The notes beneath the pieces were generated by a model. That model did not search any database. It was not told where the DNA came from and saw nothing but the letters and a program-made list of their open reading frames with translations. This document shows, piece after piece, positions 1 to 8,775 of a stretch of 64,000 nucleotides of DNA; the stretch's first letter is position 1; every line of letters starts with the position of its first letter. The DNA lies in assembly GCF_012911875.1 (NCBI RefSeq), contig NZ_JAAXKZ010000002.1, positions 51,708-115,707 on the forward strand. Direction: 5' to 3'. A program made the translations under genes and the position numbers. The DNA comes from Pseudonocardia bannensis. Lineage in GTDB: Bacteria > Actinomycetota > Actinomycetes > Mycobacteriales > Pseudonocardiaceae.

Positions 1-423
1 GGTGACCCCGATGCGGCTCTGTCCGGTCGTCGGCGTCGTCGAGGCGGTCATCGACACTCCCTCACTGCTCGAATCGGCTTTCACGGGCCCCGCGGACCCC
101 GGCACTCGACGCTGCGGTCACGTAGCGAGGCCGGCTCGATCATTGCACGCCCACGACGCCGGTCAGCCCACGCAGCCGTGCTCCAGATGTGATCCGGATC
201 GGCGTTCCGGGCTCTTCGTGCTGGTCGGTACCGCCCGTCCGGTTCGGTGGGCCCGCGGGGCGGCCCGACCCGTCGTCGTCCTTCTCATAGATCATCGCGT
301 CGACCCGGCACGGACGGGGGACGAGGCCGCCCCCGGCCCGCCGCCGGACCCCTGTAGGTACCCGATCGTGCGGTTCCGCTCGTACGCGGTGGCCGGCGCC
401 CTCGTGGTCCATACGATCGCGTC
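1..423. other. Left-edge region without a supported gene
   Basis: Both strands are open for long stretches here, but the possible products are Arg/Pro-rich and resemble no family I know, as expected from shadow frames in very GC-rich DNA. The right part must contain the promoter of the methyltransferase that starts at 424. I see no clear hairpin, tRNA or repeat. Confidence 0.5.
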
Positions 424-1443
424 ATGGCAACGATGCCCGCGCCTCCCACGCACGCCCCGGTCCTCGATCTCGCCATGAGCGGCCTGGTTGCACGGGCGTT
501 GTTCACCGTGACCGAGCGAGGTGTGCCCGATCTGCTCGCCTCCGGTCCGCTCGGCTCCGCCGAGATCGCGGGGGCGACCGGGGCCCGGCCGCACGCCATG
601 CACCAGGTGCTGCGCGCGCTCGCCGCCGCCGGCTACTTCCGCACCGACGGTTCTGGCCGGTTCGCTCTCACCGTGCTCGGGGAGACGCTGCGCACCGGGC
701 ACCCCAGCGCGGCCCGCGACCTCGTCCTGACGATGTGCGGCCCGTCGGTGTCGGCCGCGCTGGCCCGGTTCCCCGAGTCGGTCGACACCGGGCGGCCCGG
801 GGTCGACCTCGAGTTCGGCGAGCCCTTCTTCGACCACCTGCACTCCCGGCCGGACGAGGCCGCCTCCTTCAACCGGATGATGATCAGCATCCACGGCACC
901 GAACCGGCCGCGGTCGCGCAGGCCTACGACTTCAGCGGCGTCGGGCACGTCGTCGACGTCGGCGGCGGGATCGGGACCATGCTGCGCACGGTGCTGGAGG
1001 CGAACCCGGGTCTGCGCGGGACCCTGTTCGACCTGCCGAGCGTGCTCGTCCAGGCGCGGGAGCACCTCGCGGACCTCGGTGGGCGCTGCGATCTCGCCGG
1101 CGGCAGCTTCTTCGACGGGGTGCCGGCCGGCGCGGACGCCTACCTGCTCTCGCACATCGTGCACGACTGGAACATCGACGCCTGCCGCACGATCCTGGGC
1201 CACTGCCGGGACGCGCTGGCCCCCGGTGGCCGGGTGCTGATCGTCGAGATGGTGCTTCCGGAGGGCGACGAACCGCACCCGGGCAAGCTCCTCGACCTGG
1301 CGATGCTCGCGCTCGTGGGTGGGCAGGAGCGCACCGGCGAGGAGTACCGGGAACTCTTGGCCGGAGTCGGGCTCGAGATGACCCGGATCGTGCCGACGGC
1401 GTCGGCGGTCAGCGTGATCGAGGCCGTGCGCGCCGGCGACTGA
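424..1443 (+). CDS. SAM-dependent O-methyltransferase (methyltransferase family 2)
   Basis: A 339-residue class I methyltransferase of the plant caffeate/acetylserotonin O-methyltransferase type. The N-terminal ~100 residues form the winged-helix dimerisation domain (VARALFTVTERGVPDLLASG). The SAM-binding motif I is VVDVGGGIGTML near residue 175. The catalytic-region signature LLSHIVHDWNIDAC follows at about 240, where the His is the usual general base, and then RVLIVEMVLP. Length is normal for the family. A likely substrate is a phenolic hydroxyl. The HpaB/HpaC-like hydroxylase pair lies just downstream on the same strand, so methylation of a catechol made by that enzyme is plausible but inferred. 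The ATG at 424 gives the expected N-terminus. Confidence 0.85.
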   Translation: MATMPAPPTHAPVLDLAMSGLVARALFTVTERGVPDLLASGPLGSAEIAGATGARPHAMHQVLRALAAAGYFRTDGSGRFALTVLGETLRTGHPSAARDLVLTMCGPSVSAALARFPESVDTGRPGVDLEFGEPFFDHLHSRPDEAASFNRMMISIHGTEPAAVAQAYDFSGVGHVVDVGGGIGTMLRTVLEANPGLRGTLFDLPSVLVQAREHLADLGGRCDLAGGSFFDGVPAGADAYLLSHIVHDWNIDACRTILGHCRDALAPGGRVLIVEMVLPEGDEPHPGKLLDLAMLALVGGQERTGEEYRELLAGVGLEMTRIVPTASAVSVIEAVRAGD

Positions 1444-1677
1444 GCGCTGCGGCACCCCTGCGGGACAAGCCGGCGGCGCCGCTGCGGACCGGGCCCGTCC
1501 CGCAGCGCGGCGATGCGCTCCTGAGCTTCGGTTCACCGGGACCGGGACGCGGCCCCTGGCGGTCGCGCGCCCGCTGCCCGGTTCCGCCCGGCCGGGCTCT
1601 CTTGCCGTTCGTGCGTGACGCAGGTTACGGTCTGTCGGCACGCTAGCATTCCAGTTGCAGGAGAAGGGGACCGGGAC

Positions 1678-3156
1678 ATGCCCGTCCGCACCGGCGCGCA
1701 GTACATCGAGAACCTCCAGAAGCACCCACGAGAGGTGTGGCTGCGCGGCGAACGCGTCGACGACGTCACCGCGCATCCGGCGCTGCGACGGCCGATCGAG
1801 CAGATCGCCCGGCTCTACGACATGCAGCACGACCCCGAACTGGCCTCCGTCCTCACCGGCCCGGGCCCTGACGGCGCCCCGGTCGGCCGGGCCTTCCTGC
1901 CCTGCCGGACGCCCGAGGACCTCGCCCTCCGGCGCGCCGCGTACCGGGCGTGGGCGGAGCCGACGCTGGGCCTGATGGGCCGCTCGCCGGACTTCCTGAA
2001 CACCACGTTGATGGCGTTCACCGAGTCACCAGGGGTGTTCGCCAGGCTCGGGCAGCGGTATGCGGACAACATCGCGCGCTACTACGAGTACGTCCGCGAC
2101 AACGACCTGTTCCTCACCCACGCGCTGATCACCCCTCAGACCGACCGCTCCAAGACCGCGTCCGAGCAGCAGGAGCAGTTCCTGCACATGGGCGTGGTCT
2201 CCGAGACCGCGGAGGGCCTGGTCGTGCGCGGGGCCCGGATGCTCGCCACGCTCGCCCCGATGGCCGACGAGCTGATCATCTACAGCCTGCCCGGCCTGCG
2301 ACCCGGCGACGAGCGCCACGCCGCCTGCTTCGCGATTCCGATCGACACCCCGGGCCTGCGGCTGATCTCCCGCGCCCCGTTCGACGACGGCACCCGGCAT
2401 CCGTTCGACCACCCGCTGTCCTCGCACTTCGAGGAGGCCGACTGCCTCGTCGTGTTCGACGACGTGCTCGTGCCCTGGGACCGGGTGTTCCTGCACGGCG
2501 ACGTCGCGCTGGCGAACGCGCTCTACGCCGAGACCAACCTGCGACAGCACACCGCGCACCAGACCGGGGTGCGCGGCCTGGTCAAGCTCCAGTTCGTGAC
2601 CGGGCTCGCGATGAAGCTGAGCCAGTCGGTGAAGATCGACGGCTTCCTGCACGTGCAGCAGAAGCTCGGCGAGTGCATCGCCGCCGTCGAGCAGGCGCAC
2701 GCGCTGATCGTCGCGGCCGAGGCCGAGTACGAGACCACGGCGACCGGGACCGTCCGGCCCCGGTTCAACTCGCTGCAGACGCTGCGGGTGCTGCTGGCGA
2801 CCCAGTACCCGAAGCTCGTCGAGATCCTGCAGACCCTCGGCGCCGGCGGGCTGCTCATGATGCCCTCTGCCGAGGACTTCGACTCCCCGATCGCCGAGGA
2901 CGTCGCGCGCTACTACCGAGGCGCGGAGATGTCGGCCGTGGACCGGATCCGGCTGTACAAGCTGGCGTGGGACCTGTGCGGCGACGCGTTCGGCCAGCGC
3001 GCGCTGCAGTACGAGCGCTACTACGCCGGCGACCCGGTCCGGATCCTGGCCATGAACTACCTGAGCTACGACAAGGACTCCTGCTTCGCGCTCGTCGACC
3101 GGGCTCTGGCCCTGGCGGGTGACCCGACGTCACACCGCGATGATCCAGCCGGCTGA
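1678..3156 (+). CDS. 4-hydroxyphenylacetate 3-monooxygenase-like oxygenase component (HpaB family)
   Basis: This 492-residue protein belongs to the HpaB / 4-hydroxybutyryl-CoA dehydratase N-domain family of FADH2-using phenol hydroxylases. These acquire reduced flavin from a partner reductase and ortho-hydroxylate phenols. Family features include RTGAQYIENLQKHPREVWLRG at the start, a central flavin/substrate region (YSLPGLRPGDERHAACFAIP), DDVLVPWDRVFLHGD, and the C-terminal helical bundle. The open frame extends upstream, but ATG 1678 is preceded by GGAGAAGGGGA and matches the family N-terminus. The flavin reductase gene overlaps its stop codon, so the two form a two-component monooxygenase. 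The exact substrate (4-hydroxyphenylacetate, another phenol or a phenolic acid) cannot be told from sequence alone. Confidence 0.85.
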   Translation: MPVRTGAQYIENLQKHPREVWLRGERVDDVTAHPALRRPIEQIARLYDMQHDPELASVLTGPGPDGAPVGRAFLPCRTPEDLALRRAAYRAWAEPTLGLMGRSPDFLNTTLMAFTESPGVFARLGQRYADNIARYYEYVRDNDLFLTHALITPQTDRSKTASEQQEQFLHMGVVSETAEGLVVRGARMLATLAPMADELIIYSLPGLRPGDERHAACFAIPIDTPGLRLISRAPFDDGTRHPFDHPLSSHFEEADCLVVFDDVLVPWDRVFLHGDVALANALYAETNLRQHTAHQTGVRGLVKLQFVTGLAMKLSQSVKIDGFLHVQQKLGECIAAVEQAHALIVAAEAEYETTATGTVRPRFNSLQTLRVLLATQYPKLVEILQTLGAGGLLMMPSAEDFDSPIAEDVARYYRGAEMSAVDRIRLYKLAWDLCGDAFGQRALQYERYYAGDPVRILAMNYLSYDKDSCFALVDRALALAGDPTSHRDDPAG

Positions 3157-3670
3157 CTTCCGCCGGGCACTGGGGCAGTTCGCCACCGGGGTCACCGTGA
3201 TCAGCGCGACGACCCCGGACCGCGGGCCGGTCGGGTGCACGGTGAGCGCGTTCTGCTCGCTGTCACTCGACCCACCGCTGGTGCTGGTGTGCCTGAACAG
3301 GGACCGGGCGATGCACCACGCACTGGCCGGGGCGCCCGGCTACGCGGTGAGCATCCTCGCCTCCGACCAGGCCGAACTGGCCCGGGACTTCACCCGCCCG
3401 GTGCCCGACCGCTTCACCGGCGTCGCGCACTCCCCCGGCCGCTACGGCCCGCACCTGGACGGCGCGATCGCGCATCTGGACTGCGCCCGGCACGAACTGC
3501 TCGACGGCGGCGACCACGTGATCGTCGTCGGGCGGGTGGAGGGGCTGCGGGTGCACGACGGCGAACCGCTGCTCTACGCCCAGGGCGCGTTCCTGGACCT
3601 GCCCGGGCCGGACTGGCGGCGCGCCGGGGCGACCGCCCCGCACGAATGGCTGCTCTCCGCTCCCTGGTGA
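3140..3670 (+). CDS. Flavin reductase component (HpaC-like, FMN-binding split barrel)
   Basis: A protein of about 176 residues with the flavin_reduct domain: FRRALGQFATGVTVIS near the start, GCTVSAFCSLSLDPPLVLVCL (flavin-binding barrel), and GGDHVIVVGRVEGLRV toward the end. It reduces FAD/FMN with NAD(P)H and hands it to the oxygenase. The ATG at 3140 overlaps the hpaB-like stop codon at 3154-3156, which suggests translational coupling. A GTG at 3119 would add seven residues and cannot be excluded. It may also feed reduced flavin to the LLM enzyme downstream, but that is inference. Confidence 0.85.
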   Translation: MIQPADFRRALGQFATGVTVISATTPDRGPVGCTVSAFCSLSLDPPLVLVCLNRDRAMHHALAGAPGYAVSILASDQAELARDFTRPVPDRFTGVAHSPGRYGPHLDGAIAHLDCARHELLDGGDHVIVVGRVEGLRVHDGEPLLYAQGAFLDLPGPDWRRAGATAPHEWLLSAPW

Positions 3671-3788
3671 TCCGCCGTCCCCTCCGCGCCGAGGCTTCGG
3701 GGAGCCCGCGCGTCCCACCCGTCGAGAGGTGCGCGTTGACGCCACCACCGACGACCGTTCCCACGACCACCACCGCAAAGGAGCAGTG

Positions 3789-4862
3789 ATGGAGTTCTTC
3801 ATCGGATCGTGCGCGAAGATCGACCAGGTCGGCATCGTGAAGCAGGCGGAGGACGTGGGCGTCACCCACTTCGGCGCGGGCGAGGGCCCGCTGCTGTTCA
3901 GTGACCCCTACCAGTTCCTCGCCCTCGCCGCGCGCGACACGACGTCGATCAACCTGGGCACCTGGGTGACCAACCCGCTGACCCGCATCCCGGCCGTCAC
4001 CGCCAACTCCCACGCCACCCTCAACGCGCTGGCGCCGGGACGGGTGTTCATGGGCATCGGGACGGCGAACAACGCACTGCGCTCGATGGGCCACTCGCCC
4101 GCGACCATCGCCGAGCTGGACGATGCGCTGCGGGTCAGCACGGCCCTGATGGCCGGCGAGCGAGTGACCGAGACCTGGCGCGGCAAGGAGCGTGAGCTGC
4201 AGTTCCTGGACCCGAACGGGCACTGGTACAACTTCGCCGATCCGATCCCGGTGTGGATGGCCGCCGGCGGCCCCCGCGGTATCCAGGTGGCCGCGCGCTA
4301 CGCCGACTACGTGGCCTACTGCCTCGGGCCGGACCCCGAGATGATCAAGTTGGTGCGCCGCGAACTGGACAAGGCCGTTGCCGACGCGGGGCGCGCCCCG
4401 GGTTCGGTCAAGCTGGTCGCGGTGAGCTGGTTCTACCAGCTGCGCAACGGCGAGACCTGGGAGGACGCCGTCGACTCCGGCTTCGGCTCCGGGCCGATCA
4501 GCTCGTGCCTGACCAACGTCGGGTTCATGCAGGCCCACGCCTCCGAGCTCGACCCGCAGATCGTGGAGGCGACGACGCAGGCCGCGATGGCCTATCTCGG
4601 CGACCCCAACGCCGCTGACCCGCCGCACTACCTGGAGACCTGGGCGAAGTACCTGCGCGGGCTCGACCCCGCGCACCGGTCGCTGATCACCAAGGAACTG
4701 TGCGACTACTGGTGCCTCTACGGGTCGCCGGACGAGATCTGGGAGAAGAGCCAGGGCATGCTCGAGGCCGGGGTGGACATGATGAGCGTGTTCCTGTCCA
4801 ACCCCTTCACGGCCGAGCGCGACATCGCCGACATCGGATCGTCGATCCTGGCCCGCGCCTGA
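3789..4862 (+). CDS. LLM-class flavin-dependent oxidoreductase
   Basis: This 357-residue luciferase-like TIM-barrel protein uses reduced FMN or coenzyme F420. Family features include an early barrel strand with NLGTWVTNPLTRIPAVTAN, the nearby GRVFMGIGTANNALRSMG, PVWMAAGGPRGIQVAARYAD (cofactor phosphate-binding region), and a C-terminal GSPDEIWEKSQGMLEAGVD. The ATG at 3789 has AAAGGAG five bases upstream, and the upstream in-frame extension has no family similarity. It follows the HpaBC-like pair on the same strand with a 118-bp gap and could share its role. The choice between F420 and FMN cannot be made by eye. Confidence 0.8.
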   Translation: MEFFIGSCAKIDQVGIVKQAEDVGVTHFGAGEGPLLFSDPYQFLALAARDTTSINLGTWVTNPLTRIPAVTANSHATLNALAPGRVFMGIGTANNALRSMGHSPATIAELDDALRVSTALMAGERVTETWRGKERELQFLDPNGHWYNFADPIPVWMAAGGPRGIQVAARYADYVAYCLGPDPEMIKLVRRELDKAVADAGRAPGSVKLVAVSWFYQLRNGETWEDAVDSGFGSGPISSCLTNVGFMQAHASELDPQIVEATTQAAMAYLGDPNAADPPHYLETWAKYLRGLDPAHRSLITKELCDYWCLYGSPDEIWEKSQGMLEAGVDMMSVFLSNPFTAERDIADIGSSILARA

Positions 4863-4964
4863 CCCGCCGAGCACTGGAACGGCGTTCCGGATTCCGGCAC
4901 ACCTCGCCGATCTTCGTGGTCGGGCCCCGTAGGTTCGGGGACCGGTCGAGCAGTGGAGGCGGAC

Positions 4965-5756
4965 GTGGGTTCAGGGCAGGGTGCAGGGCAGCCGGGACAC
5001 GGCGAGTACGACGTGGTGCTGCTACGACACGGCGAGACGGTCGGCTACGACGCCGATCACGGTCTCACCCCGCTCGGCGAGGAGCAGGCCCGGGCCCGGG
5101 GCACGGCGCTGGCCGCCGAGCTCAAGCCCGGCACCACGGTCCGGATGCCCCACGCGCGCACCGCGCGGGGCACCGCGACGGCGGTGACCGTGCGGGCCAC
5201 GCTCGTCGAGGCACTCGGCGGGGAGGCGGTGGAGGGGATCGAGATCGGCCCGCTCTACCCCGAGCCGTGGTTCGACAACCTGCGCTTCAACCTGCACGGC
5301 GAGGCCGTCGACACCTCGGTCGCGGTGACCACGCGGCTGGGGCTGCCCGACGGTGAACTGCCGGACTGGGCTGCGGAGTACGACCGGTTCGACACCGACT
5401 ACCGCGCCTTCGCGGGTGGGCCGATCGAGTACTGGCTGCACAACCCGACGCTGTACTTCGAACCGCCGCACGTGGCGGCGCACCGGTTCTGGCGCGGCAT
5501 CGCGACGCTCGGCGCGGACCGCCCTGACAACCTGGTCGCCGTCGTGTGCACGCACTCCGCGCCGATGCGGGCGTTCATCGCCACGGCGATCGGGAGCGAC
5601 CCCGGGGAGCCGGAGAACCTCGAGGAGATCCGGGTGCGCGTGCGGCCCGACGACTCGGCGACGGTGACCTACCGCGACCACGTCGTGCACATGCACGTGC
5701 CGCCGCAGCCACCGCCGTGGATCGACCGCGCCTGGTTCGAGTCCTTCGGGCGTTGA
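4965..5756 (+). CDS. Histidine phosphatase family protein
   Basis: About 263 residues with the phosphoglycerate-mutase-like catalytic motif LLRHGETVGYDADHGLTPLGEEQA near the N-terminus, and a second catalytic His in VVCTHSAPMRAF near the C-terminus. The family transfers phosphate through the RHG histidine. The substrate is unknown. I prefer the GTG at 4965 because GGAGG lies five bases upstream, although a GTG at 4953 is also in frame. It is followed by a strong hairpin at 5764-5803. Confidence 0.8.
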   Translation: MGSGQGAGQPGHGEYDVVLLRHGETVGYDADHGLTPLGEEQARARGTALAAELKPGTTVRMPHARTARGTATAVTVRATLVEALGGEAVEGIEIGPLYPEPWFDNLRFNLHGEAVDTSVAVTTRLGLPDGELPDWAAEYDRFDTDYRAFAGGPIEYWLHNPTLYFEPPHVAAHRFWRGIATLGADRPDNLVAVVCTHSAPMRAFIATAIGSDPGEPENLEEIRVRVRPDDSATVTYRDHVVHMHVPPQPPPWIDRAWFESFGR

Positions 5757-5763
5757 CGTGCCC

Positions 5764-5803
5764 GTGGGTGGATGACACCGGTCGAACGGTGTCATCCACC
5801 CAC
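5764..5803. terminator. Bidirectional hairpin terminator between convergent genes
   Basis: A perfect 17-bp stem (5764-5780 pairs with 5787-5803) closes a 6-base loop GTCGAA. It sits exactly between the stop of the histidine phosphatase (plus) and the stop of the LigB dioxygenase (minus). There is no T-tract, as is common for actinobacterial terminators. Because it is symmetric, it could serve both genes. Confidence 0.8.
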
Positions 5804-5809
5804 GAGGCG

Positions 5810-6670
5810 TCAGGTGTTCGTGTTGTCCGGCGGGACGTCCGGCGGCAGCTCACCCGCCGGTCCGGGACCGTGCCGCGGTACCGGCCCGGGCAGGTCGAGC
5901 GTGTAGGCGGTCATGGACAGCGACCCGTAGGCATACCCGTCCACCAGCACGTCGGCCGGGCGCCCGGACGCACCGGCCAGTCCGGCCAGGTAGAGCAGCG
6001 GGATGAAGTGGTCGGGGGTGGGTACCGCGGCCCGGAAGTCCGGTGAGTTCTGCAGCCGCAGCACCGCATCCGGATCGCTGGTCATGGCTTCCCTGGCCGC
6101 CTCGTCGAAGCGCTGGGCCCAGTCGAAGCCGGTGTCGGTGAGCCGCCAGTCGATGCCGCCCAGGTTGTGCACGACGTTGCCGCTGCCGACGACCAGCACC
6201 CCGCTGTCGCGCAGCGGCGCCAGCTTCGCGCCCAGTTCGAGGTGGTAGTCGAACGGCTTCACGCCGTTGATCGACAACTGCACCACGGGGATGTCGGCCT
6301 CGGGGAACATGTGGGCCAGCACGGACCACGTGCCGTGGTCGAGGCCCCAGCTGTCCTCGTCCATCCCGACCCAGGTCGGCTTGACGATCTCCGACAGCTC
6401 CTCCGCGACCTCCGGGGCGCCCTGGGCCGGGTAATCCACCGCGAACAGCTCCGGCGGGAACCCGTAGAAATCGTGGATCGTGCGCGGCCGCGGCATCGCG
6501 GTGACGGCGGTGGCATTGATGTACCAGTGCGCCGAGACGACCACGATCGCCCGCGGGCGCGGGATGGTCGCGCCCAGCGCACGCCACGACTCCGTGTAGC
6601 GGTTCCGCTCGAGCGCGTTCATGGGGCTGCCGTGGCCGATGAACGCCGCCGGCATGCTCGGGGAGGTCAC
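5810..6670 (-). CDS. LigB/DODA-type class III extradiol ring-cleavage dioxygenase
   Basis: A 286-residue protein of the 4,5-DOPA dioxygenase extradiol (YgiD/DODA) family. The metal-ligand histidines expected in this family are visible: FIGHGSPM (His13), VVSAHWY (His48), [11 protein letters not shown] in the middle and [15 protein letters not shown] near 225. [14 protein letters not shown] is also a family signature. It would cleave a catechol-type ring using non-haem iron or zinc, or act as a relative with an unknown diphenol substrate. The start is a GTG at 6670 with no obvious ribosome site. ATG 6655 is an alternative. It faces the HpaBC/LLM genes tail to tail, so an aromatic-catabolism link is contextual only. 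Confidence 0.85.
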   Translation of the reverse strand: MTSPSMPAAFIGHGSPMNALERNRYTESWRALGATIPRPRAIVVVSAHWYINATAVTAMPRPRTIHDFYGFPPELFAVDYPAQGAPEVAEELSEIVKPTWVGMDEDSWGLDHGTWSVLAHMFPEADIPVVQLSINGVKPFDYHLELGAKLAPLRDSGVLVVGSGNVVHNLGGIDWRLTDTGFDWAQRFDEAAREAMTSDPDAVLRLQNSPDFRAAVPTPDHFIPLLYLAGLAGASGRPADVLVDGYAYGSLSMTAYTLDLPGPVPRHGPGPAGELPPDVPPDNTNT

Positions 6671-6680
6671 ATCGTGCAGC

Positions 6681-6950
6681 CTAGAACCGCGAGACGGCGA
6701 CCACAGCGGCCAGAACCGCCAGCACGACGTTGATGCCGAGCATCGGGAACTCCTTGCGCCGGGCGTGCACCACGGCCCCGACCATCAACAGCACCGGGCC
6801 CAGCGCCGCCAGCGGGTCAGCACCGGCGCGATCCCGGTCGCCCACGGCAGCACGAGACCGATCGCGGCCAGTATCTCGAGGGCGCCGATGGCCTTGATCG
6901 CGCCGTCGAACGTGGGGTCCGGCACGCGCCGGACTTGAACACTCAACAGC
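6681..6950 (-). pseudogene. DoxX-family membrane protein remnant (truncated and frameshifted)
   Basis: Reading the minus strand, FDGAIKAIGALEILAAIGLVLP is the second transmembrane region of a small DoxX-like quinone-associated membrane protein. The frame then runs into Arg/Trp-rich nonsense near 6810. Skipping one base restores [42 protein letters not shown] and a TAG stop at 6681-6683. The first transmembrane helix expected in DoxX (about 40-50 residues) is missing upstream, where no in-frame start with a ribosome site exists. It therefore carries both a 5' truncation and a one-base deletion. A sequencing error could explain the frameshift but not the missing N-terminus. Confidence 0.75.
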
Positions 6951-7005
6951 GTAGACCGAAAAGCATGAGAGTTGACATAACCGGGTGGATCGTCATCCGA
7001 CGTGA

Positions 7006-8025
7006 TCACGGGAGCTCGCGCGTGCTGTCCACCCAGTCGTCGATGCGCTCCCACCAGTGGTAAAGCCAGTCCACCTGGGCCTCCCGACCGGTCGGCACCT
7101 CGCTCGCGGGGACGCGCCACCAGCGCATCCGCACGCTCCCGTCCAGGGGCAGCTCCCGCCAGATGTCGGCCACCGTGAACAGGTGGTCGAGCCCGGCGTG
7201 CGCCACCCAGACCACGTCGGCCTCCGGGGCCGCGGCCAGCGCGGCCGCCACCCCACCGGGACGCGGCGGCAGCACGTGGCGCATCCGCTCCGAGCGCCGC
7301 GCCATCTCCTCCAGCCCCCGGACCCGCAGCCGCTCGATGCCGGCGAGCCGGCGCCGCTCGGTGAAGTTGCCGCCCTCCGGGAAGATCACGAACGCGTCGT
7401 TGTGGTCGAGCGCGGTGGCCAACTCGCCGATCCGGCGCTCCGTCTCGTCCCCGCCGCCGGACAGGAAGCGGTTGGGCAGCCGGTTCAACACGACGTCGAG
7501 CGCTGGGTCCCACTGCAACGCCCCGGACAGCACGATCCGCGGCTCCCGCGCGTACCAGTTGACCAGCGCGTGCATGAGCAGGAACGAATCGCCCGGTCCC
7601 GCATGCCGGCAGAAGACCAGCAGCGGGCGATCGAGGTACTCGTCCGGGTCCGGACCCTCGATCTCCACCCGCAACCGCAGCACCCGGGCCGCCTCCCGGA
7701 AGAGCACCCGCAGGTACCAGCCCACCAGTTGGTAGTGCAGGTACTGGAACGGCGGCGTGCGCACCGCCAGCCCGAAGCCCGCGAGCAACCACAGCGCGAA
7801 CAACGCGACCAGCACCGCGCTCTCCAGCAGCAGCGCCACCACCGCCACCCACAGCACCCGCAGCGCACGCAGCCGGCCCGGGAGCAGCGGCGAGACGGCG
7901 GCGGCGACGAGCAACCACACCGGCAGGGTGAACAGCACCGCGACGGTCACCCCGAGCACGACCGGGGCGAGCACGACCCGGCGGAACCAGCGCGGCGGGA
8001 GCCCGCGCTGCAGGAGGGATCTCAC
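7006..8025 (-). CDS. PlsC-family 1-acyl-sn-glycerol-3-phosphate acyltransferase-like membrane protein
   Basis: About 339 residues. The N-terminal ~100 residues hold two hydrophobic stretches (VVLAPVVLGVTVAVLFTLPV and ALLLESAVLVALFALWLLAG). The acyltransferase domain follows. The usual HX4D block is seen as VFCRHAGPGDSFLLMHALVN (His, then Asp five residues on), with FVIFPEGGNFTERRRLAG as the glycerophosphate-binding block III. It probably acylates a lysophospholipid or a related glycerol lipid at the membrane. The GTG start (8023-8025) overlaps the stop of the upstream patatin remnant by four bases, so the pair were translationally coupled. Confidence 0.82.
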   Translation of the reverse strand: MRSLLQRGLPPRWFRRVVLAPVVLGVTVAVLFTLPVWLLVAAAVSPLLPGRLRALRVLWVAVVALLLESAVLVALFALWLLAGFGLAVRTPPFQYLHYQLVGWYLRVLFREAARVLRLRVEIEGPDPDEYLDRPLLVFCRHAGPGDSFLLMHALVNWYAREPRIVLSGALQWDPALDVVLNRLPNRFLSGGGDETERRIGELATALDHNDAFVIFPEGGNFTERRRLAGIERLRVRGLEEMARRSERMRHVLPPRPGGVAAALAAAPEADVVWVAHAGLDHLFTVADIWRELPLDGSVRMRWWRVPASEVPTGREAQVDWLYHWWERIDDWVDSTRELP

Positions 8026-8705
8026 GAAACACCCCGGCCAGGGTCGCCGGCCGGCAGGTGCGCCGCCAGGTACTCCACCGACGCCCGATGGGCACCCGCG
8101 ATGCGTTGCCCGACACCGTCGACGTCTCGGTAACGCAGCGCGGCCCGGCTGTCCCATGAGGGCGCTGCACCCTCCCCCGCGGGCAGCACGTGCACCTCGA
8201 CACCTTCGGGCACCGCGGCCAGGTCGCGCGCGTACCGGTGCCGGCGCGCGATCTCGAACGACACCATCGCCACCTCCCAGGGCCGTCGCGGCGGTCGCAG
8301 CGGCTGGTCGACCCGGCCGACGTGCAGCACGAACACCCGTTGCGCGCCCAGGTCGACGGCCCGTCCGAGCGGGATGCTGTTGACCAGGCCGCCGTCGAGG
8401 TAGTGGCGGCCGTCGACGACGGCGGGCGGCAACAGTCCGGGCACGGCCGCGGAGGCCAGCACGGCCTCCACGACCGGGCCGCGGTCGAACCAGTGCTCGG
8501 CCGCGTCCTCGATGTCGGCGGCGCAGCACTCGAACCGCACCGGTAGATCCTCGATGCGCAGCTCGCCCAGCTCCGCGCCCAGGACCCGGCGCAGCGGACC
8601 CGACGGGTGCGCGGCCACCCCGCTGCGGGCCAGCTCGTGCAGCCGGCGGACCGTGCCGGCGCCGAAGACCGCACGCGCGTCCGGCTGGACGCGCTGTGGC
8701 GCTCC
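8022..8705 (-). pseudogene. Patatin-like phospholipase lacking its nucleophile region
   Basis: The C-terminal two thirds of a patatin-like lipase are clear: VRRLHELARSG, VRFECCAADIEDAAEHWFDRG, AVLASAAVPGLLPPAVVDG and YLDGGLVNSIPLGRA, the last holding the dyad Asp of the DGG motif. The frame is open only back to a TGA at 8706-8708 and shows no GGGxxG oxyanion loop and no GxSxG nucleophile. The remaining frame could start at the GTG ending at 8618. The divergent EamA gene begins about 70 bp beyond the truncation. The product cannot be a functional hydrolase by the known mechanism. Either it is a relic or it is kept for coupling to the downstream acyltransferase. Confidence 0.7.
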
Positions 8706-8775
8706 TCAGCCCCGGATGGGTGAAGATGGGCACGGGCCCGTCGCTACGAGCCGACGAACGGCAGGAGAGGAACTC

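Noticed and set aside
1625..1649. Possible -35/-10 promoter (TTACGG, TAGCAT) before the HpaB-like gene
   Set aside because: The spacing is only 13 bp, too short for a sigma-70-type promoter.
292..1830. 512-codon minus-strand open frame opposite the methyltransferase
   Set aside because: Arg/Gly/Asp-rich composition, no family features, and fully antisense to a well-supported gene. A GC-rich shadow frame.
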